64,000 bases of DNA from Emydura subglobosa (GCA_007922225.1 ML679963.1:2429794-2493793), one strand, 5' to 3'; counted from the first letter of the stretch, positions 37,992-50,462 are shown. The notes: generated by a model not told the origin, from the letters alone. Made by a program: numbers and translations.

Positions 37992-39091
37992 ATTCCATGC
38001 AGCTTTATCTCGCTGCACACACGCCCCTTCCACGGGCATGCTGAGATCTGCAGGAGGAGTGCCCTGATATAGTGGGCCTCAGAAAATCGATCAGAGCAGC
38101 AGACCCTACCCCCCAGCCCGAGTTACAGGTTTGCACTCATTTAAACAAAGGAGGCAGGGGGAATTCCTAGACAAAAACATAGTTAAAAAGAGCTAAGGGG
38201 GAAAGCATGAGTTTCAACAGAGTCCAGAAATCACACTTTCCTTCCAGAAATTCTGTTCCTTTAAAAAACCAGAAGCCCCTCCCATGTGAAAATGTCTAGC
38301 AATGAACCATTACGAGGAGGTCCAACATTCCCCACTGCCACATAATCCTTCCTCGCTCTCTGTCACCATAGCTAGCACATACCATTCACCCTAAACCGTG
38401 CAAAAATCAAATGAACCAATTACTAGATGATCCAAGCCTTTCCTATCCCAGGGATCCATTTCCAATATACTGTGTCACTAAACACCACTACTGTTTACTT
38501 CAACATTAGTCACTACACAAACTAAAAAAACCCAACAAACGCTGAGACAAAACCTACGTTCGTTGCTACACAATCGAGTTAATACAGTTAAGAATATGAT
38601 TTGCAAGGTCTGCATAGACCTACATCATCATATAAGCATCCCATTTCCTAACCCCAACAAATCAGGCATTCCAATTTGAGTCAGACAAATATTATTCTGC
38701 TCCAGCAACCCAGAACTTGGGCATAACCTAATGAGGCCTGGAACCTTAGTCCTTTCAGAATCTTTAGTGCACAGGGAATAGACAATATCTCAAATCAACA
38801 GTGTGCATCTGACAGCCTATTTTCAGTAGAGAACAGAAGGTGGCAAAATTAAATCAGGTGGGATGATAGTGAGTGGTGGATTATATGGCAGTAGCGGGAC
38901 TGGCTGAATCCCTTTACTGTTCACCGACAGATTTTTAACATTTGGGTTTTTTAAAGGCACAGATTTTTGTTTTAAAAAAAAAAAAAAAGTAATTTTTGTC
39001 AGACTCCAGTGAAACGCACTTTATATTCCCTAACAAAGCAAAAAACACAAAAAAGGGGTAAAGGCTGAATTTTTTATGTTCATCACTACAG

Positions 39092-39279
39092 TGCTTCGAG
39101 ATGTGTTGCTCATGTCCATTCCATGATAGGTGTGTGCACGCCACTGTGCACCATTCCCGGAACTTTTTTCCCCTTAGCACATCCCGTAGGGCCGGTTCTG
39201 GTGCCCCCTGGAGCCCCACGCACATGTCGCGGTATATGAGGCGCTGCCGGCCCTACGCACCCTCAGTGCCTTCTTTCTG
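39092..39279 (+). repeat. DIRS left inverted terminal repeat
   Basis: It begins 'GCTTCGAGATGTGTTGCTCA' and continues 'GTCCATTCCATGATAGGTGT', then 'TATGAGGCGCTGCCGGCCCT' near the end. It is the inverted counterpart of 43165-43352, with frequent point differences, and lacks the 'GGTTACTTACCAGTAACTGC' extension that the right repeat carries. Confidence 0.88.
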
Positions 39280-39427
39280 CTCGTGGCAGTTGCTGGAATT
39301 AGCCTTGCTCTCTGCAAGTTCTATTCCCCTTCTTTGAACTCTTTGTTATTTGAAGTACTTTAGTTAGTTCTAGTAGTTGTTAACTAGTGTTAAGTGTCCT
39401 TAGATAGGGAGTCCCTGTGGGACTTAG

Positions 39428-42007
39428 GGTGGCCGGGCCCCGCCTAGGTTTAAGCCATGTGCCTCCTGCGGGAAGGCTTTCCCGCTCAGCAACTCCCACG
39501 ATCAGTGCCTTAAGTGCCTGGGAGAAGAGCACAGGAAGGATAAATGTAAGATCTGCAGGGCTTTTAAACTGCGGACCCAGAAGGACCAAGAGATCCAGTT
39601 AAAAGCCCTGCTCATGGAGGCAGCGCGCCAACCAGGGTCCAAGTCATCCCGCTCCACAGCGCCGAGCGTCACCTCGATGCAGAGTGCACTGCCGGCACCG
39701 GCCTCAACTCGGCACCGAGCAACGTCCCCAATGCCGAAGAAGAAGAGAGAGCACGCGGAGCACGGACACTCCCCTGCACAGTTGGTACGGGCAGGGCCGA
39801 GTGCAGAGATACACCAGCCACGGCCCGTCAAGTCTTCTCCGGTGCCTGCATCTCCGAGCAGGGAGCCTCCCCCGACTCCTGGGAGAGGGAGAGGGGCCTG
39901 CTGACGCCATAGACACCGGAGGCTTTTCAAGCGGCAAGAGCCTTGTTGGCCTTGCCTACGCCACCTCCGCCCCCACCTCCGCCGAGGGAGAAGGGGCCGG
40001 TGTCCCGGGACAAGCCCACATTGGGTCCCCTTGAATGGCGGTGGAGATCTCCGATACAGGGAGGAAGATCTCCTGCCGGACAGCCACCAGGGGTAGAACA
40101 GAGACGCTTCCCCAGCAGTCGCTCCAGGTCGGCAGCGTCGAGCCGGCCTGCTTCGACTCAGGATGCGGAGTCTCCCTCTCGGCGCCAACATCAGTCCCCG
40201 GCACCGGAGGCAGCGCAGGCCAGGAGGTGGCACCGTTCGAGGTCCGCCAAGCGACGCTCAGACAGCTCCGGCTCCACATCCACAGCACCAAGTTCGCCCA
40301 CACCAAAGCAGTGCAGAACCCGGTCACTGTCGGAAGATTCGGCGCCAAAGGACTGCCCTGCACCGAGGCAGAGTGGAACCCGGTTGCCACGCGAAGACCC
40401 CGCATCACGCAGTCCCCGATGTGGAACCCAGTCGCTGGAGTCAGGCTCGGCACTGTGGAGTTCGGAGTGGCGCTGGTCTCGGTCACCCAAGGGTAAGCAG
40501 CACCGTAAGTCCTCAGTGCCAAGACAGTGCTCCACTACCTCGAGCTCCTTGGAGCGCGCCTATACTCGCCGGCACCGTTCGCGGTGACGGAGGTGGTCCT
40601 TGTCGTCCTCTAGCTTGGAGGCGTCGAGAGAACAGTCCCTGGCACTGGGCGGTGCCCTGGACCAAGGCTATGCACGGCCCCGCAGGTCTAGTGGCTTGGG
40701 GTCCCATGGGGGGGACAGTCGTCGGAGGCAGCCACAAGGCGCCACAGCCGGCGGCACAGTCAGCCCCAGCTTGGCCCCAGGGTCAATGGCTACAGCAGTG
40801 GCCTTACTGGGCCCCATGGGGCATCCAGATGGGACAGGGGCCACAATCCATCCTGTCAGCGGTGCTTCAGTCCGTGCCTCCGGCTCAGGAGAAGGCCCAT
40901 AGACACTGCTCCTCGGACGAGGAGTTGGACCGCTCTATGAGTGCATCCCTTCGTCAGGAGGGGGAACACCCGCAGGACGCGCCTCGGCAGTCCTCTTCCT
41001 CTTCACCGGACGAAGCAGTCTCCTGGGACCATATGGCGCCACTGGAGGATTTCAGGGCACACCAGGAGTTGCTCAAGAGGGTGGCCTCCAACTTGGAGCT
41101 GGAGGTGAAGGAGTTAGAGGAGGCCAATGATACCCTCTTCAATGTGCTGGCGACGGCCTCCCCAGCGAGAGTGGCCTTCCCAGTCCATGACGGTGCTCAA
41201 AATTGTAAAGGCCCTGTGGCAAACCCCGTCCTTGGTTGCCCCTACGTCAAAGGTGGCTGAGAAAAAGTATTATGTCCCAGCCGAAGGGTTCGAGTATCTG
41301 TTCACTCACCCAGCCCCAGGAACCCTGGTGGTAGACGCAGCCAACCAGAGGGACAGGCAGGGTCATCCAGGGACCACTCCCAGGGACAAAGACTGCAAGA
41401 AGCTGGATTTGTTTGGGAGAAAAATGTATTCAATGGCAGCCCTGCAGTTCAGGATTGCCGACCATCAGGCCCTCCGGGGTAGATACAATTTTAATTTGTG
41501 GGACTCCCTCAGGCAGTTCGCTGAGGCCCTGCCCCAGGACCAGGCCTCAGACTTCACCACCATCCTGGATGAGGGAATCACAGTGGCTAGGGCAGCGCTC
41601 CAAATAGCCAGTGATGCTGCTGACTCGGCAAGCAGGGCCATAGCCTCCGCCATTGCCCTGAGAAGGTGCTCATGGCTGCAATCCTCGGGCCTGTCTGAGT
41701 AATCGGTGCAGCAATCGATGCAGGACCTCCCCTTTGATGGGTCAGCCCTATTCTCCGATCAGACCAATGCAAAGCTGCATGGTCTGAAGGGCTCCAGAGC
41801 CACGCTTCACTCCCTGGGCCTGTACATGCCCCAGGCTTCCAAGTGGCAGTCATGGCCCCAGGCGCAGCAGTAGCCAAGGCCCCCATCTAGGCCATTTCAA
41901 CCCTACAGAAATAGGGACAGGAATAGGGGGTTCAAAAGGAGGAATCAACCCCCCAGCTCATCCTCAGTCCCCCAACAGGGATCCCCCAGGGGGTCGGACA
42001 ACAGTTA
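39428..42007 (+). pseudogene. DIRS gag-like gene, frameshifted
   Basis: The start (39452 on) encodes a Cys/His cluster, KPCASCGKAFPLSNSHDQC and CLKCLGEEHRKDKCKICR, resembling a zinc-binding module. An Arg/Ser/Pro-rich central part follows in another frame (39943-40587). A later frame (to about 41200) has 'SSDEELDRSMSASLRQEG' and 'APLEDFRAHQELLKRVAS'. The conserved core in a third frame (about 41190-41702) has 'KKYYVPAEGFEYLFTHPAPG', 'KKLDLFGRKMYSMAALQFRI' and 'ASDAADSASRAIASAIALRR'. After a stop at 41702 the same frame goes on to a basic 'RPFQPYRNRDRNRGFKRR' tail. At least three frameshifts and two stops make it non-functional. No clear start codon survives upstream of 39452. Confidence 0.82.
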
Positions 42008-42009
42008 AA

Positions 42010-42998
42010 TGGTTTAGCCCTGCCCCTTGGCCTACCCGCTGGTGGCGGACTCCCCGGGCAATGATGAAATTTGTTCCGTTCAAGGAACTGGTCCAGTCGG
42101 TCACCCTAAATTCTGACGCTTCCACTGTAGGATGGGGAGCCCGCGTCAGTGCCGACCCGGGCAATCAGGGGCTCTGGTCAGGGCAGGAGAAGCTCCTGCA
42201 CAGCAACGTGAAGGAGCTGAGGGCCATTCGCCTAGCGTATGAGGTGTCCCTCCGATTCCCAACAGCCAGAGTGGGGCAGGTGCTGACGGAGAACACCACA
42301 GCCATGGTTTGCGTAGACGGGTGGGGGGGAGAGCGCCCCTCGGCCCTCTGCAAGGACTCCCGGGAGTGGGGAATGACGAGGCAGGCAGCCTCAGCAAGTC
42401 ATTCCTACCCCACCATGACTGGCCGTTGCACCCGGACATGGTGGCGATGTTCTTCCAGAAGGGAGACCGCTGCTCTCCCGCCCCATGTTGGTCAAGTTCC
42501 TCACAGTGGTGGAGAGGCTCTACCCGCAGATCTGTGACCTGGGTCCTCTCGAGACGCACGGGGCCCCCCTTCGAACCCATGGCTTCAAGCCCCCTGCTCA
42601 TCCTTTCATGGAAGGTAGCCTTCCTGGTGGCCATTACCTCAGCTAGGAGGGTCTCCGAGATTAGGGCCTTGACCTCGGAGCCTCTTATGCAGTATTCTAT
42701 AAGGATAAGGTGCAGTTCAGGCCGTAGCCGGCCTTCCTGCCCAAGGTGGTTTCCCAATTTCATTGTAACCAAAATACATTTCTCCCCATGTTTTTCCCAG
42801 ACCACACGGTTCAGGGAGGAGAGGAGATGGCATCCCCTCATGGGTTACATCATGCATCAAGTTCTGAGACCAGCAGGCGAGGGTGTCCCTTCTGGGAACC
42901 ATCACAGCGCACTCAACCAGAGCTCAAGCGCCATCGCCCAGCAGGCGAGAGAGGACGCAGGATTCGGCAGAGCAGTGCTGAGGGCAGCTCACCGCTAA
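42010..42998 (+). pseudogene. DIRS pol remnant: RNase H and tyrosine recombinase pieces
   Basis: The first part (42061-42330) shows RNase H motifs: 'LNSDASTVGWGARV' with the first Asp, 'LLHSNVKELRAIRL' with the Glu, and 'VLTENTTAMVCV', where the family normally has Asp-Asn but Glu-Asn stands here. After a frameshift, a second part in frame 42309-42998 reads 'TGPPFEPMASSPLLILSWKV' and 'AFLVAITSARRVSEIRALTS', the first catalytic-Arg region of DIRS-type tyrosine recombinases. The distal H-x-x-R and Tyr part cannot be recognised. The polymerase palm domain is absent altogether, because Gag sequence ends only a few bases before. No activity is expected. Confidence 0.8.
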
Positions 42999-43039
42999 CT
43001 CCGGCCCACCTCCGAGGTATTGCTTGTTAGTCACCTGTA

Positions 43040-43132
43040 GTGGAATGGACATGAGCAATCACTCGAAGAAGAAAACACGGTTACTTACCAGTAACTGCTG
43101 TTCTTCGAGATGTGTTGCTCATGTCCATTCCA
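43040..43132. repeat. DIRS internal complementary region (palindrome)
   Basis: 'GTGGAATGGACATGAGCAAT' at 43040 is inverted at the other end as 'TTGCTCATGTCCATTCCAC', with 'ACTCGAAGAAGAAAACACGG' and 'TTACTTACCAGTAACTGCTG' between. It carries both terminal sequences of the element joined head to head, as expected of the DIRS template used for circle formation in the proposed replication model. Confidence 0.85.
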
Positions 43133-43164
43133 CAACCCACCCCCCGTCCCCGCCGCCGGAGTTG

Positions 43165-43376
43165 GCAGAAAGAAGGGACTGAGGGGGCGTAGGGCCGGCA
43201 GCGCCTCATATACCGTGTGCGGCTTCAGGGGGCGCCAGGGGGCACCAGAGCCGACCCTACAGGATCTGCTAAGGGGAAAAACGTTCCGGGAACCGTGCAT
43301 GGAGGTGTGCACACACCTATAATGGAATGGACATGAACAACCCACCTCGGAGAACAGCAGTTACTGGTAAGTAACC
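43165..43376 (-). repeat. DIRS right inverted terminal repeat
   Basis: The reverse complement begins 'GGTTACTTACCAGTAACTGC' and runs into 'TTCATGTCCATTCCATTATA' and later 'TATGAGGCGCTGCCGGCCCT', matching the left repeat. It is about 24 bases longer at the outer end than the left repeat. Confidence 0.88.
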
Positions 43377-46300
43377 TAGTTTTTCTGGATACTTTTTCTC
43401 TAAGCTCCTTTTGAACAGTTATGAAAAATACATAAGCGTTCATATGGAATGTTCTGTAAGCATTTATCACGGTCCATGTATTATTCATTGGGATGGAAGG
43501 GTTTGATTATAACTGGTAAACGTCAGTAATCGTGGATTTCACTTTCTACATAAAAACATGAACAGTCTGTGTCTGTTAGTCAACGTTTGCAGAGAGGGAA
43601 AGTTTCTTAAAATGGAAGACTCTCTTGAGGGCTAATCAGAGTGTGTGTTAGTAGTGTGGCAAGGAAGTTAGTACTGAAAACTAAGCATTAAGAAATTATG
43701 GATGATTATGTCTGAATCCGCTATGCATCTTGACTTTATTCTGACTAAATGATTAGCGTGTGAGGGGTTTTGAAACGTGCCAGTGGAAACATTTGAGGAG
43801 ATAAAATCAGCAACATATACTTAGGGAAATGTCAATATAACCATTTCAAACATGGAACCTTTCCAAGATTTTCTATAATGATAATACTTATCACAGTTAC
43901 AAAGAGCCGTGCATTCATTGCCGTCGGCCTCACTACATACCCTCTGTAGTGCCGGTTGGCTAGTGCATTCTTCACTTCTCCGGCACCGCGGTGTGAGTGG
44001 TGCTGTGCACGGGTAAACAGCCCCTGCGTACCACCCTGCCGAGAGGTGGCTGCTCGTCAGCGGGGAGGGGTGCTGCATGTGTGTTGTACGCGAAAAGATC
44101 TGGGGACAGTCACGTGAGCAGCGCTCCAGAAATAGAATAGTGCGTTAGAGGGGAAAAGCGCAGCCCAGCCCCTGACCGTCCCTGGGTGGTTTGCCAGTGA
44201 GCACTGCATAACATCGGGGGCACCATGTCGGCTTTCCTTTTCCTCCGAGGTGGCCAGACACAAGCTGTTTGGTTGTATCCTGTTGCTGAGCGAGGCAATG
44301 AGAGCTGAGAGCACTTGCTGTCTCCAGCGCAGCCGTAGCCTCTCCCAGGATTGGGCCCTAAAGGCCTTCCCCTCTCTTGGAGAAACTTGTGGCTTGTTTG
44401 CACCGTCAGAGCAGCAGGAGAGGGGGTAAGAGAGAGACAGAGAGAGAGACCTGGGTGTTCCCTGGGGCATCTTTCTGTGTGTCTGGCAGACAAAGTGCTT
44501 TCAGTTGTAGCCTGGGCCAGATGCACATGGGCTCTTTTGTTTTGGATGGCTGGGCTGTTGCAAAGATTCGCTCCTTTCCTCTCCCTCTCTCTGTCTCTTG
44601 GACCATGCTCATTCATGCACGTTCCCAGCAGAAGGGGGGCCATCTCCTGCACTGGCATTGGTAGCGAGGCTGGTCCCAGCGGGCTCCTTCTCCATTTGTG
44701 CATGTCAGATCTGCTGTCTGAAATGGGTGGGCTGAAAGGAACTGAAACCTATTAACACAAGCCAGGTCAGGCATCACCAAAGCCAGTCCTCAGCTTTGGC
44801 AAAGAGGGAGATTGAAAAGATGCCAGGTGTGTATGCAGCCAGCCCCAAAATGCCTCATTTCCGGGAGAGCAGACTGGGTGAGGAGGGGTGAGATGGACAG
44901 ATGATTTTTCTGCTGACCACAGGACCTGCTGGGACCTGAGTTCAGCATTTGAAAGGTGATTTATGAGACTTTAACTCCAAAGACATTCAGATGCTTTCTT
45001 CTCCATCCACTGCTCAGTGCGCAGAAGAGGCTTCATGTGCAGAAAGCATTGACTTGGAGGAAAATATAAACGTACAGCTCCCCAGCAACTGGAGAAAAGT
45101 CAGCAGGCTGTAAAAATGCAATCTGGAGCGTGCCCCCGAGGGGAGCTGCTTCCCAGGGCCAGAAGCCTCTGGAGACCCTGGTTCCTGCCAGATCTGTAGT
45201 CCAGCTGGGCAGGTGCTCAGCCGAGGCTTAAGCATTTGATCACCCCAATCTCTGCGTGTTCACACCCCGCTGGCCACCAGGAAGCAAAGTCACCCCTCGC
45301 GAGAGCAGGTGACGCTTCCATTGAAGCCCCTGGGAACTGTGCCCGCTTGTACAAGGGCTAGATTTGGCTTCATGCCTCCATGCTGAGCAGTCTTCTCCTC
45401 CCTCAGGAACGAACCAAAGCTGGGCACCTCTCTGCATGATGCCAGGTGCGACGCCATCCCCCTCTGGCTGCCGCAGTGCTCCTCAGTAGACTGTGTGTTC
45501 GATGCTGTTCCTGCATCCCTCGCGCTTACCAAGGTACATACGCAGCACTGCACGTGTCTAGGGATGGGTAACTTCCTGACTTTGCTCTTTGGTTCCTGCC
45601 CCCCTCCAGTGGGCTGGGGGGAGGGTGTTTGAAATCAAGTAGCCCCATCACTGGAGCAGAAGGACGAGTGTAGGAACTACTTTGCCCAGGGCTAAGCTGA
45701 CGGGAAGATAGCTGAGAGTTATGCAGTTCGTTACCTGCATGTGTGGCGAGGACCCACTACCCCGGGTCCCGTGTCGCTGCAATACGGAGCCAAATCAGCT
45801 GAGTGCAGCTTAGCCCACAGCTTGGCTACACCGGCTCGCTACTGCTCAACTGATGCCAGCTGGCTCCCGCCAAGACCCCGATTGCTCTTCCAAATGGAGG
45901 CCTGTCTCTGCATAGGGGCTGTCTATAGCGCCTGACACCACGTCCCTCTCCGAGTCTTTATTGGCTTCTAGAGAACTGCTGACGGCCCGTTCCCCTCCGC
46001 GCGTTTCTGTGCAGTAAGCAGCATCCTGGAGCTCTGTGCCTGCTACCTTCCCTCGGCTGATTTTTCAAAAAGGGGAGATTTGCCTGGACTGCACAATTAA
46101 GACTATAACAGGGGCCCGAGGGGCTTGTAAAGCAGCCTGGTTCCTTCCTCCAGACTAATTGGGGGGTGCTAATTGGAAGGCTTTGCAGTCTGAGGGGTGA
46201 GCGTTGAGCCAGCTGTGTGCAAGGAGGGACGGGAGAATTGTTCGCAGTGTGCTGCCCTGGTCTGCCACTGGCTAGTGCTGCCCTGGGGTGTGCGAATAGG

Positions 46301-46639
46301 GAGAGGGGGAAATTGCGTCAGTCTCAGTGAAGAGCTCCAGAGGCAATAAACTCCTTTAAAATGTCTGAGCACAGGAACTGGCCCAGGAATCTGTAGGAAG
46401 GGACTGCAGAAGTCTCGCTTTCTGTTTTGGGGGATCAGTTTGGCTGCTCGTGGATCAGAAGGAACTAAGATCTTTGCATTCGTATGATTTGTTTTTGTTT
46501 CCCAGTAAAATCCCTAAAGCAGTCCCAGATAAACCGAGTTTGGGGAAAACCAGCCAGAGTTTAGAGCCCCTTAACAAAGGTATTTGGGCATAAGCTGTCA
46601 TGGGCAGACCCGCTTCGCTGGCTGCACCAACGAGTTTGT

Positions 46640-46930
46640 GGCGGTAATCGGGACTAGTGCTTTGTGCAAGAGATTCGTCGTCAGAGCTCTGGGGGTCTAG
46701 TCCCAACTCTGCCACGAAATTGCGGTGCGTCGCTTTCGCTCTATCAGCTTCCCCATCTGGAAAGGGGGAGAATGCTTCAGGGGGCTTGTGTGTGAGGGCT
46801 AATGACTCAGAAGTGCTGCAGGTGCTCAGTAGAAAGGGGAGAATGACGCTGACTCACCTCCCTGGGCCGCACGGTGCTTCAATAGTTAATATTTGCAAAG
46901 AGCCTGTTAGAGCTTGCGATGAAAGGTGCA
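46640..46930 (+). repeat. MIR-like SINE, diverged
   Basis: 'GGTCTAGTCCCAACTCTGCC', 'CAGCTTCCCCATCTGGAAAG', 'ACTCACCTCCCTGGGCCGCA' and 'GCAAAGAGCCTGTTAGAGC' keep the order of SINE head, core and tail. Confidence 0.65.
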
Positions 46931-47289
46931 ATGGGAGCGCAAAGAGTGCATTCATACAACAAACTGTGCTCGGCCTGCGCTGGTCCCCAGGCCAGTCTGT
47001 GCTACTCTGCAGCAGTTCTGCGAGGGGAGCCACGTGGGAGGAGAATGGGCTGGGGAACAGCAACCGGGGCTTTGAGAAAATGGGCCACATTTACGCTGTA
47101 GTTATTTGAACAAAAGGCTCCTGCTTAATCTCTCAGCGATTGAACAGAAAGGGCTGGGGGCTCCGGCTCCGCTCGGTAACTCCTAGGTGCAGCCATGCAG
47201 CGACTGACTGCCTGAAACCCTGGGTCGGGGGGAGGAGCGAGCAGGTGTGAGAATGGGTATCGTCGGGCAGTGTGTCTGCTATTCCGGTA

Positions 47290-47420
47290 ACAAGCGGGCA
47301 CCCCGCTGCGCTTGGTGCTGTGCAGGCACAGGAAGGCACATCGCCCCTGCCCTGAGAAGCTGACAGCCTCGCTGAGGGGGTCAGAAGCAGGACAGTAAAA
47401 AGCTGGGGGCATCGTCTGCC
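47290..47420 (-). repeat. L3/SINE tail, reverse orientation
   Basis: 'CTTGGTGCTGTGCAGGCACA' and 'CGCCCCTGCCCTGAGAAGCT' are the reverse complement of the phrase 'gctctttggggcagggactgtc...tgtacagcgcctagcac' found at the 3' end of L3/CR1-like LINEs and their SINEs. Confidence 0.65.
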
Positions 47421-48504
47421 CTCACTTCCCGGGGAGGTGCCTAGTCTGCCCCCCCTTCTCGGTGTCGGCGGCGGCTGGAACTGGTTGGTGGAGGGGGGTC
47501 GGGCATCTTCCTTAAGCCGCTGTTTCCCAGCAAGTCTTTGGTTGTGGATGTCCTGCTTTCCCTGGAGCATTGTCACGGGGAGCCTGGCCCCCGAGGCTGC
47601 GGGCAGAAAGGGCTGGTGGCATTTCAGTGATCTGCTCTGCAGGCGCAGGCTGCGAGCGCAGCGCATTGACCTGACATTGCTCAGGGGTGGGAAGACAGCA
47701 CCAATCCATCGGCACACCCTGCTCTCAGCCTGCCTGAGCCACACCGCGGGCCCAGAGCAAACAGCCGCAGGAGCCCCGGAGCTGAGCACAGCAGCAGGCC
47801 TAGGCGGTTTTTGTCCTGACTCTGCACAGCGAGGGAATGCCTGAGCCGCCTTCCAGTGCTAGTGAATGCTTTCCAGCCACGAGAGTACGTGACCAATCTC
47901 CCCGGCACTGCCCCGTGCCCACCTGCAATGGAAACACTTGGGTATGCCTCCGCCATCTTTCAGGCTCACCTAGGGTGCAGGGTGAGCGGGCCCTGCTCAC
48001 AGGGGCTTACCAAGCCCGTACGTCGTCGTATCAGCCTCGCGGGGTTTTTTAGGAAGGGGGACTCGAGGTCTTCCGCTTGCAGAGAGAACTGTCCTGCAAG
48101 ACGCAGCGATGTCTGCCTGGGTCTGCAGGTGTGGACTCCCTCTCTTCGCGTCACGGCAGGCTTTACGTTCGTCTGCATGCTCGCCTGGCTCACTGGCTTG
48201 AGGCTGATCACAGCCTGCAGGAAAGGAGCGGCCATCGTACGGTGCCCGATGCCACCGCCCCAGGTCCAGGGGTGCCTCACGCCGTGAGCCGGCCCATTGA
48301 TTTCAGTGGACTAGTCCTGGAGTCCTGTGCTCAGAGCGAAGGGAGCGTAACACCGCTGTGCTAAGCTGGGAGCCTTCCCGCAGGCAGAAAGGGCGGCACA
48401 AGACCAGGGTCTTAAAGGACCACTGGCTCAGGAAGGAGAAGAACCGGTTGTGCCTACATTTACCCCTCATTAACTCCACTTCCAGGCATCCAAGTCGGGT
48501 CTAT

Positions 48505-48612
48505 TTAGCCTGTAAGCTCTCTGGGCCAGTGACTGTCTCACCAGGTGTTTGTACAGCACCTAGCACGAGGAGGCCTAGATCTTCTCTAGCCTCAGTATGC
48601 CAGGGGTGATAA
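48505..48612 (+). repeat. L3/CR1-like 3' tail
   Basis: The plus strand reads 'TAGCCTGTAAGCTCTCTGGG', 'CCAGTGACTGTCTCACCAGG' and 'TTTGTACAGCACCTAGCACG', the sense-orientation 3' end of L3/CR1-related elements. It is a well-preserved short copy. Confidence 0.78.
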
Positions 48613-49890
48613 ATGGAACCCAGGTTCCTACTTCTACATGACGTGATGCGGGGTGGGGCTATAGCAGCCCAGGGGACGCTGCAGAATCACTGGCAGCAGC
48701 TACCTCGGCTAAAGGGTGAGTCCTCTCTCCCTCAGTCTGATGGAAACTGGAAGGGCCTCTGCTGGCTGGGCCGGTTCTGAGCTGCTTTGCTCTTGGTTTG
48801 AGTTCTCTTTGTGTTAACAACACTGGACCGGAGCAAAGGGCCTTAAAATAAACCCCGAGGCCCAGCTCAAGGAGGTGCCCTGGCGTAGGTGGCCTGCAGG
48901 TGCTTGGGTGACAGACCAACAGTGAGTGCAGGGCCTTGGCAGAATCCTGGTCCCGGTTCCGGCTCCCACCCTAGGCTGCACTCCAAACGAGTGTGTAAAT
49001 GTCCTGGGGGTGACTCCCCGCCTGTCAGCCCCCTTCACCCCATGCTGCCTGGGGTAAGGCGGCAGGGCAGCCCCGGCCTGGCCCCTTTCAGCAGGGCCCT
49101 GCCTCACCTCCTCCCAACAGCGACCACGGGGTCACCCGCCTCTTCCTGGCATCCCCCTGGGCTCCAACACTCTTCTCAGACCTGAGTGACCCACCAAATC
49201 GGGCTTCGGGGGGGGGTTTCCCTTCCTGCCCCGGGCTTGCTCTGCCTCAAAGCCCCGGCCCCGTCTCTGTCTCCTCCCACCACTGCTCCCAGCAAACCCT
49301 GGGAACCGGGGGGGGGAGCCGGTGCCCTGGGCCGGCGCGGGTCTGAATTCTCCTGCCCGCTCTCCTGGCAGCCCGGGTGCTCGAGGCCGGACTCCAGGAG
49401 GGTTTAACCCTGAGGAGGCGTGTGTGGCCCTGACTCCCTCGGTGCCCCCGGGGCTGGGGATGGCCCTTCCCGGAATAGGCCCCCCTGCTCTGCCCCGCTG
49501 CGCTCCGCGGGCTGCCGGGCCGCTCCCTGCAGGACACGGAGCTGCCCCGGCTCAGCCAGCCCCCGTCCCCCGGGCCTCCCCGCGGGGTTCCCGGCCTCCG
49601 GCCCGCCCCAGCGCAGCCGGGCTCTGCCCCCCGGCTCGGAACCAGCGCGGGGGGCTCTTCTCCGGAGCCCGGATCCACCAGCCCGAGGGGAGCCTCCCGC
49701 CCGGCCGGGCAGCCGAGCCAGCCCTGCCCAGCGCCGCAGCCCCCGGCCGGGCCGGGCAGGGCAGGGCAGGGCTCGGCGCTGCCCAGAGTCCCGGCTGCGC
49801 CCCGGGGCCGCCCGCGCTGCTGCGCGCACCCAGCCCCGCGGGAAGGGAAACGCGCGGCTCAGACTTCGGAAGCGGGACCCGGCCAGGCTA

Positions 49891-50412
<522 letters not shown>

Positions 50413-50462
50413 CTAGATGGCCATGGCCGGGCAGGCGGCGAGGGGCCCCGCGGGGCGCTCCG

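Larger units (their letters stand above)
37470..37995 (+). repeat. MIR-like SINE split by a nested insertion
   Basis: The left part (37470-37555) reads 'GAGGACTTGGGAGACCCGTG', 'TTTGAGTCCCTGCTCTGCTA' and 'ACCTCCAGCAAGTCGCGTA'. The right part (about 37868-37995) resumes with 'CTTTCCGTGCCTCGGTTCCC', 'GTAAAGCGCTTTGAGGGCTG' and an ATT repeat. Together they make one full-length SINE ending in (ATT)n. The 310-bp interruption is a separate DNA transposon. Confidence 0.85.
39092..43376 (+). mobile_element. DIRS-type tyrosine-recombinase retroelement, internally deleted
   Basis: This 4.3-kb element has all the structural marks of the DIRS order. Diverged inverted terminal repeats lie at 39092-39279 and 43165-43376. 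A palindromic internal complementary region at 43040-43132 repeats the termini, and there is no target-site duplication. Between them are a Gag-like region (39428-42007), an RNase H fragment (42061-42330) and a tyrosine-recombinase fragment (about 42560-42760). The reverse-transcriptase core that should lie between Gag and RNase H is missing, and every ORF has frameshifts or stops, so this copy cannot move by itself. It is inserted antisense in TRARG1 intron 1. DIRS elements are known from turtles and other reptiles. Confidence 0.88.

Noticed and set aside
40163..41260. 365-codon ORF as a host gene
   Set aside because: Its second half is DIRS Gag sequence and it lies between the element's inverted repeats. 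The first half is a shadow of another Gag frame.
47133..47789. 218-codon minus-strand ORF as a gene
   Set aside because: Low-complexity Ser/Arg/Pro composition in GC-rich intron DNA, partly overlapping a SINE tail. No splice or domain support.
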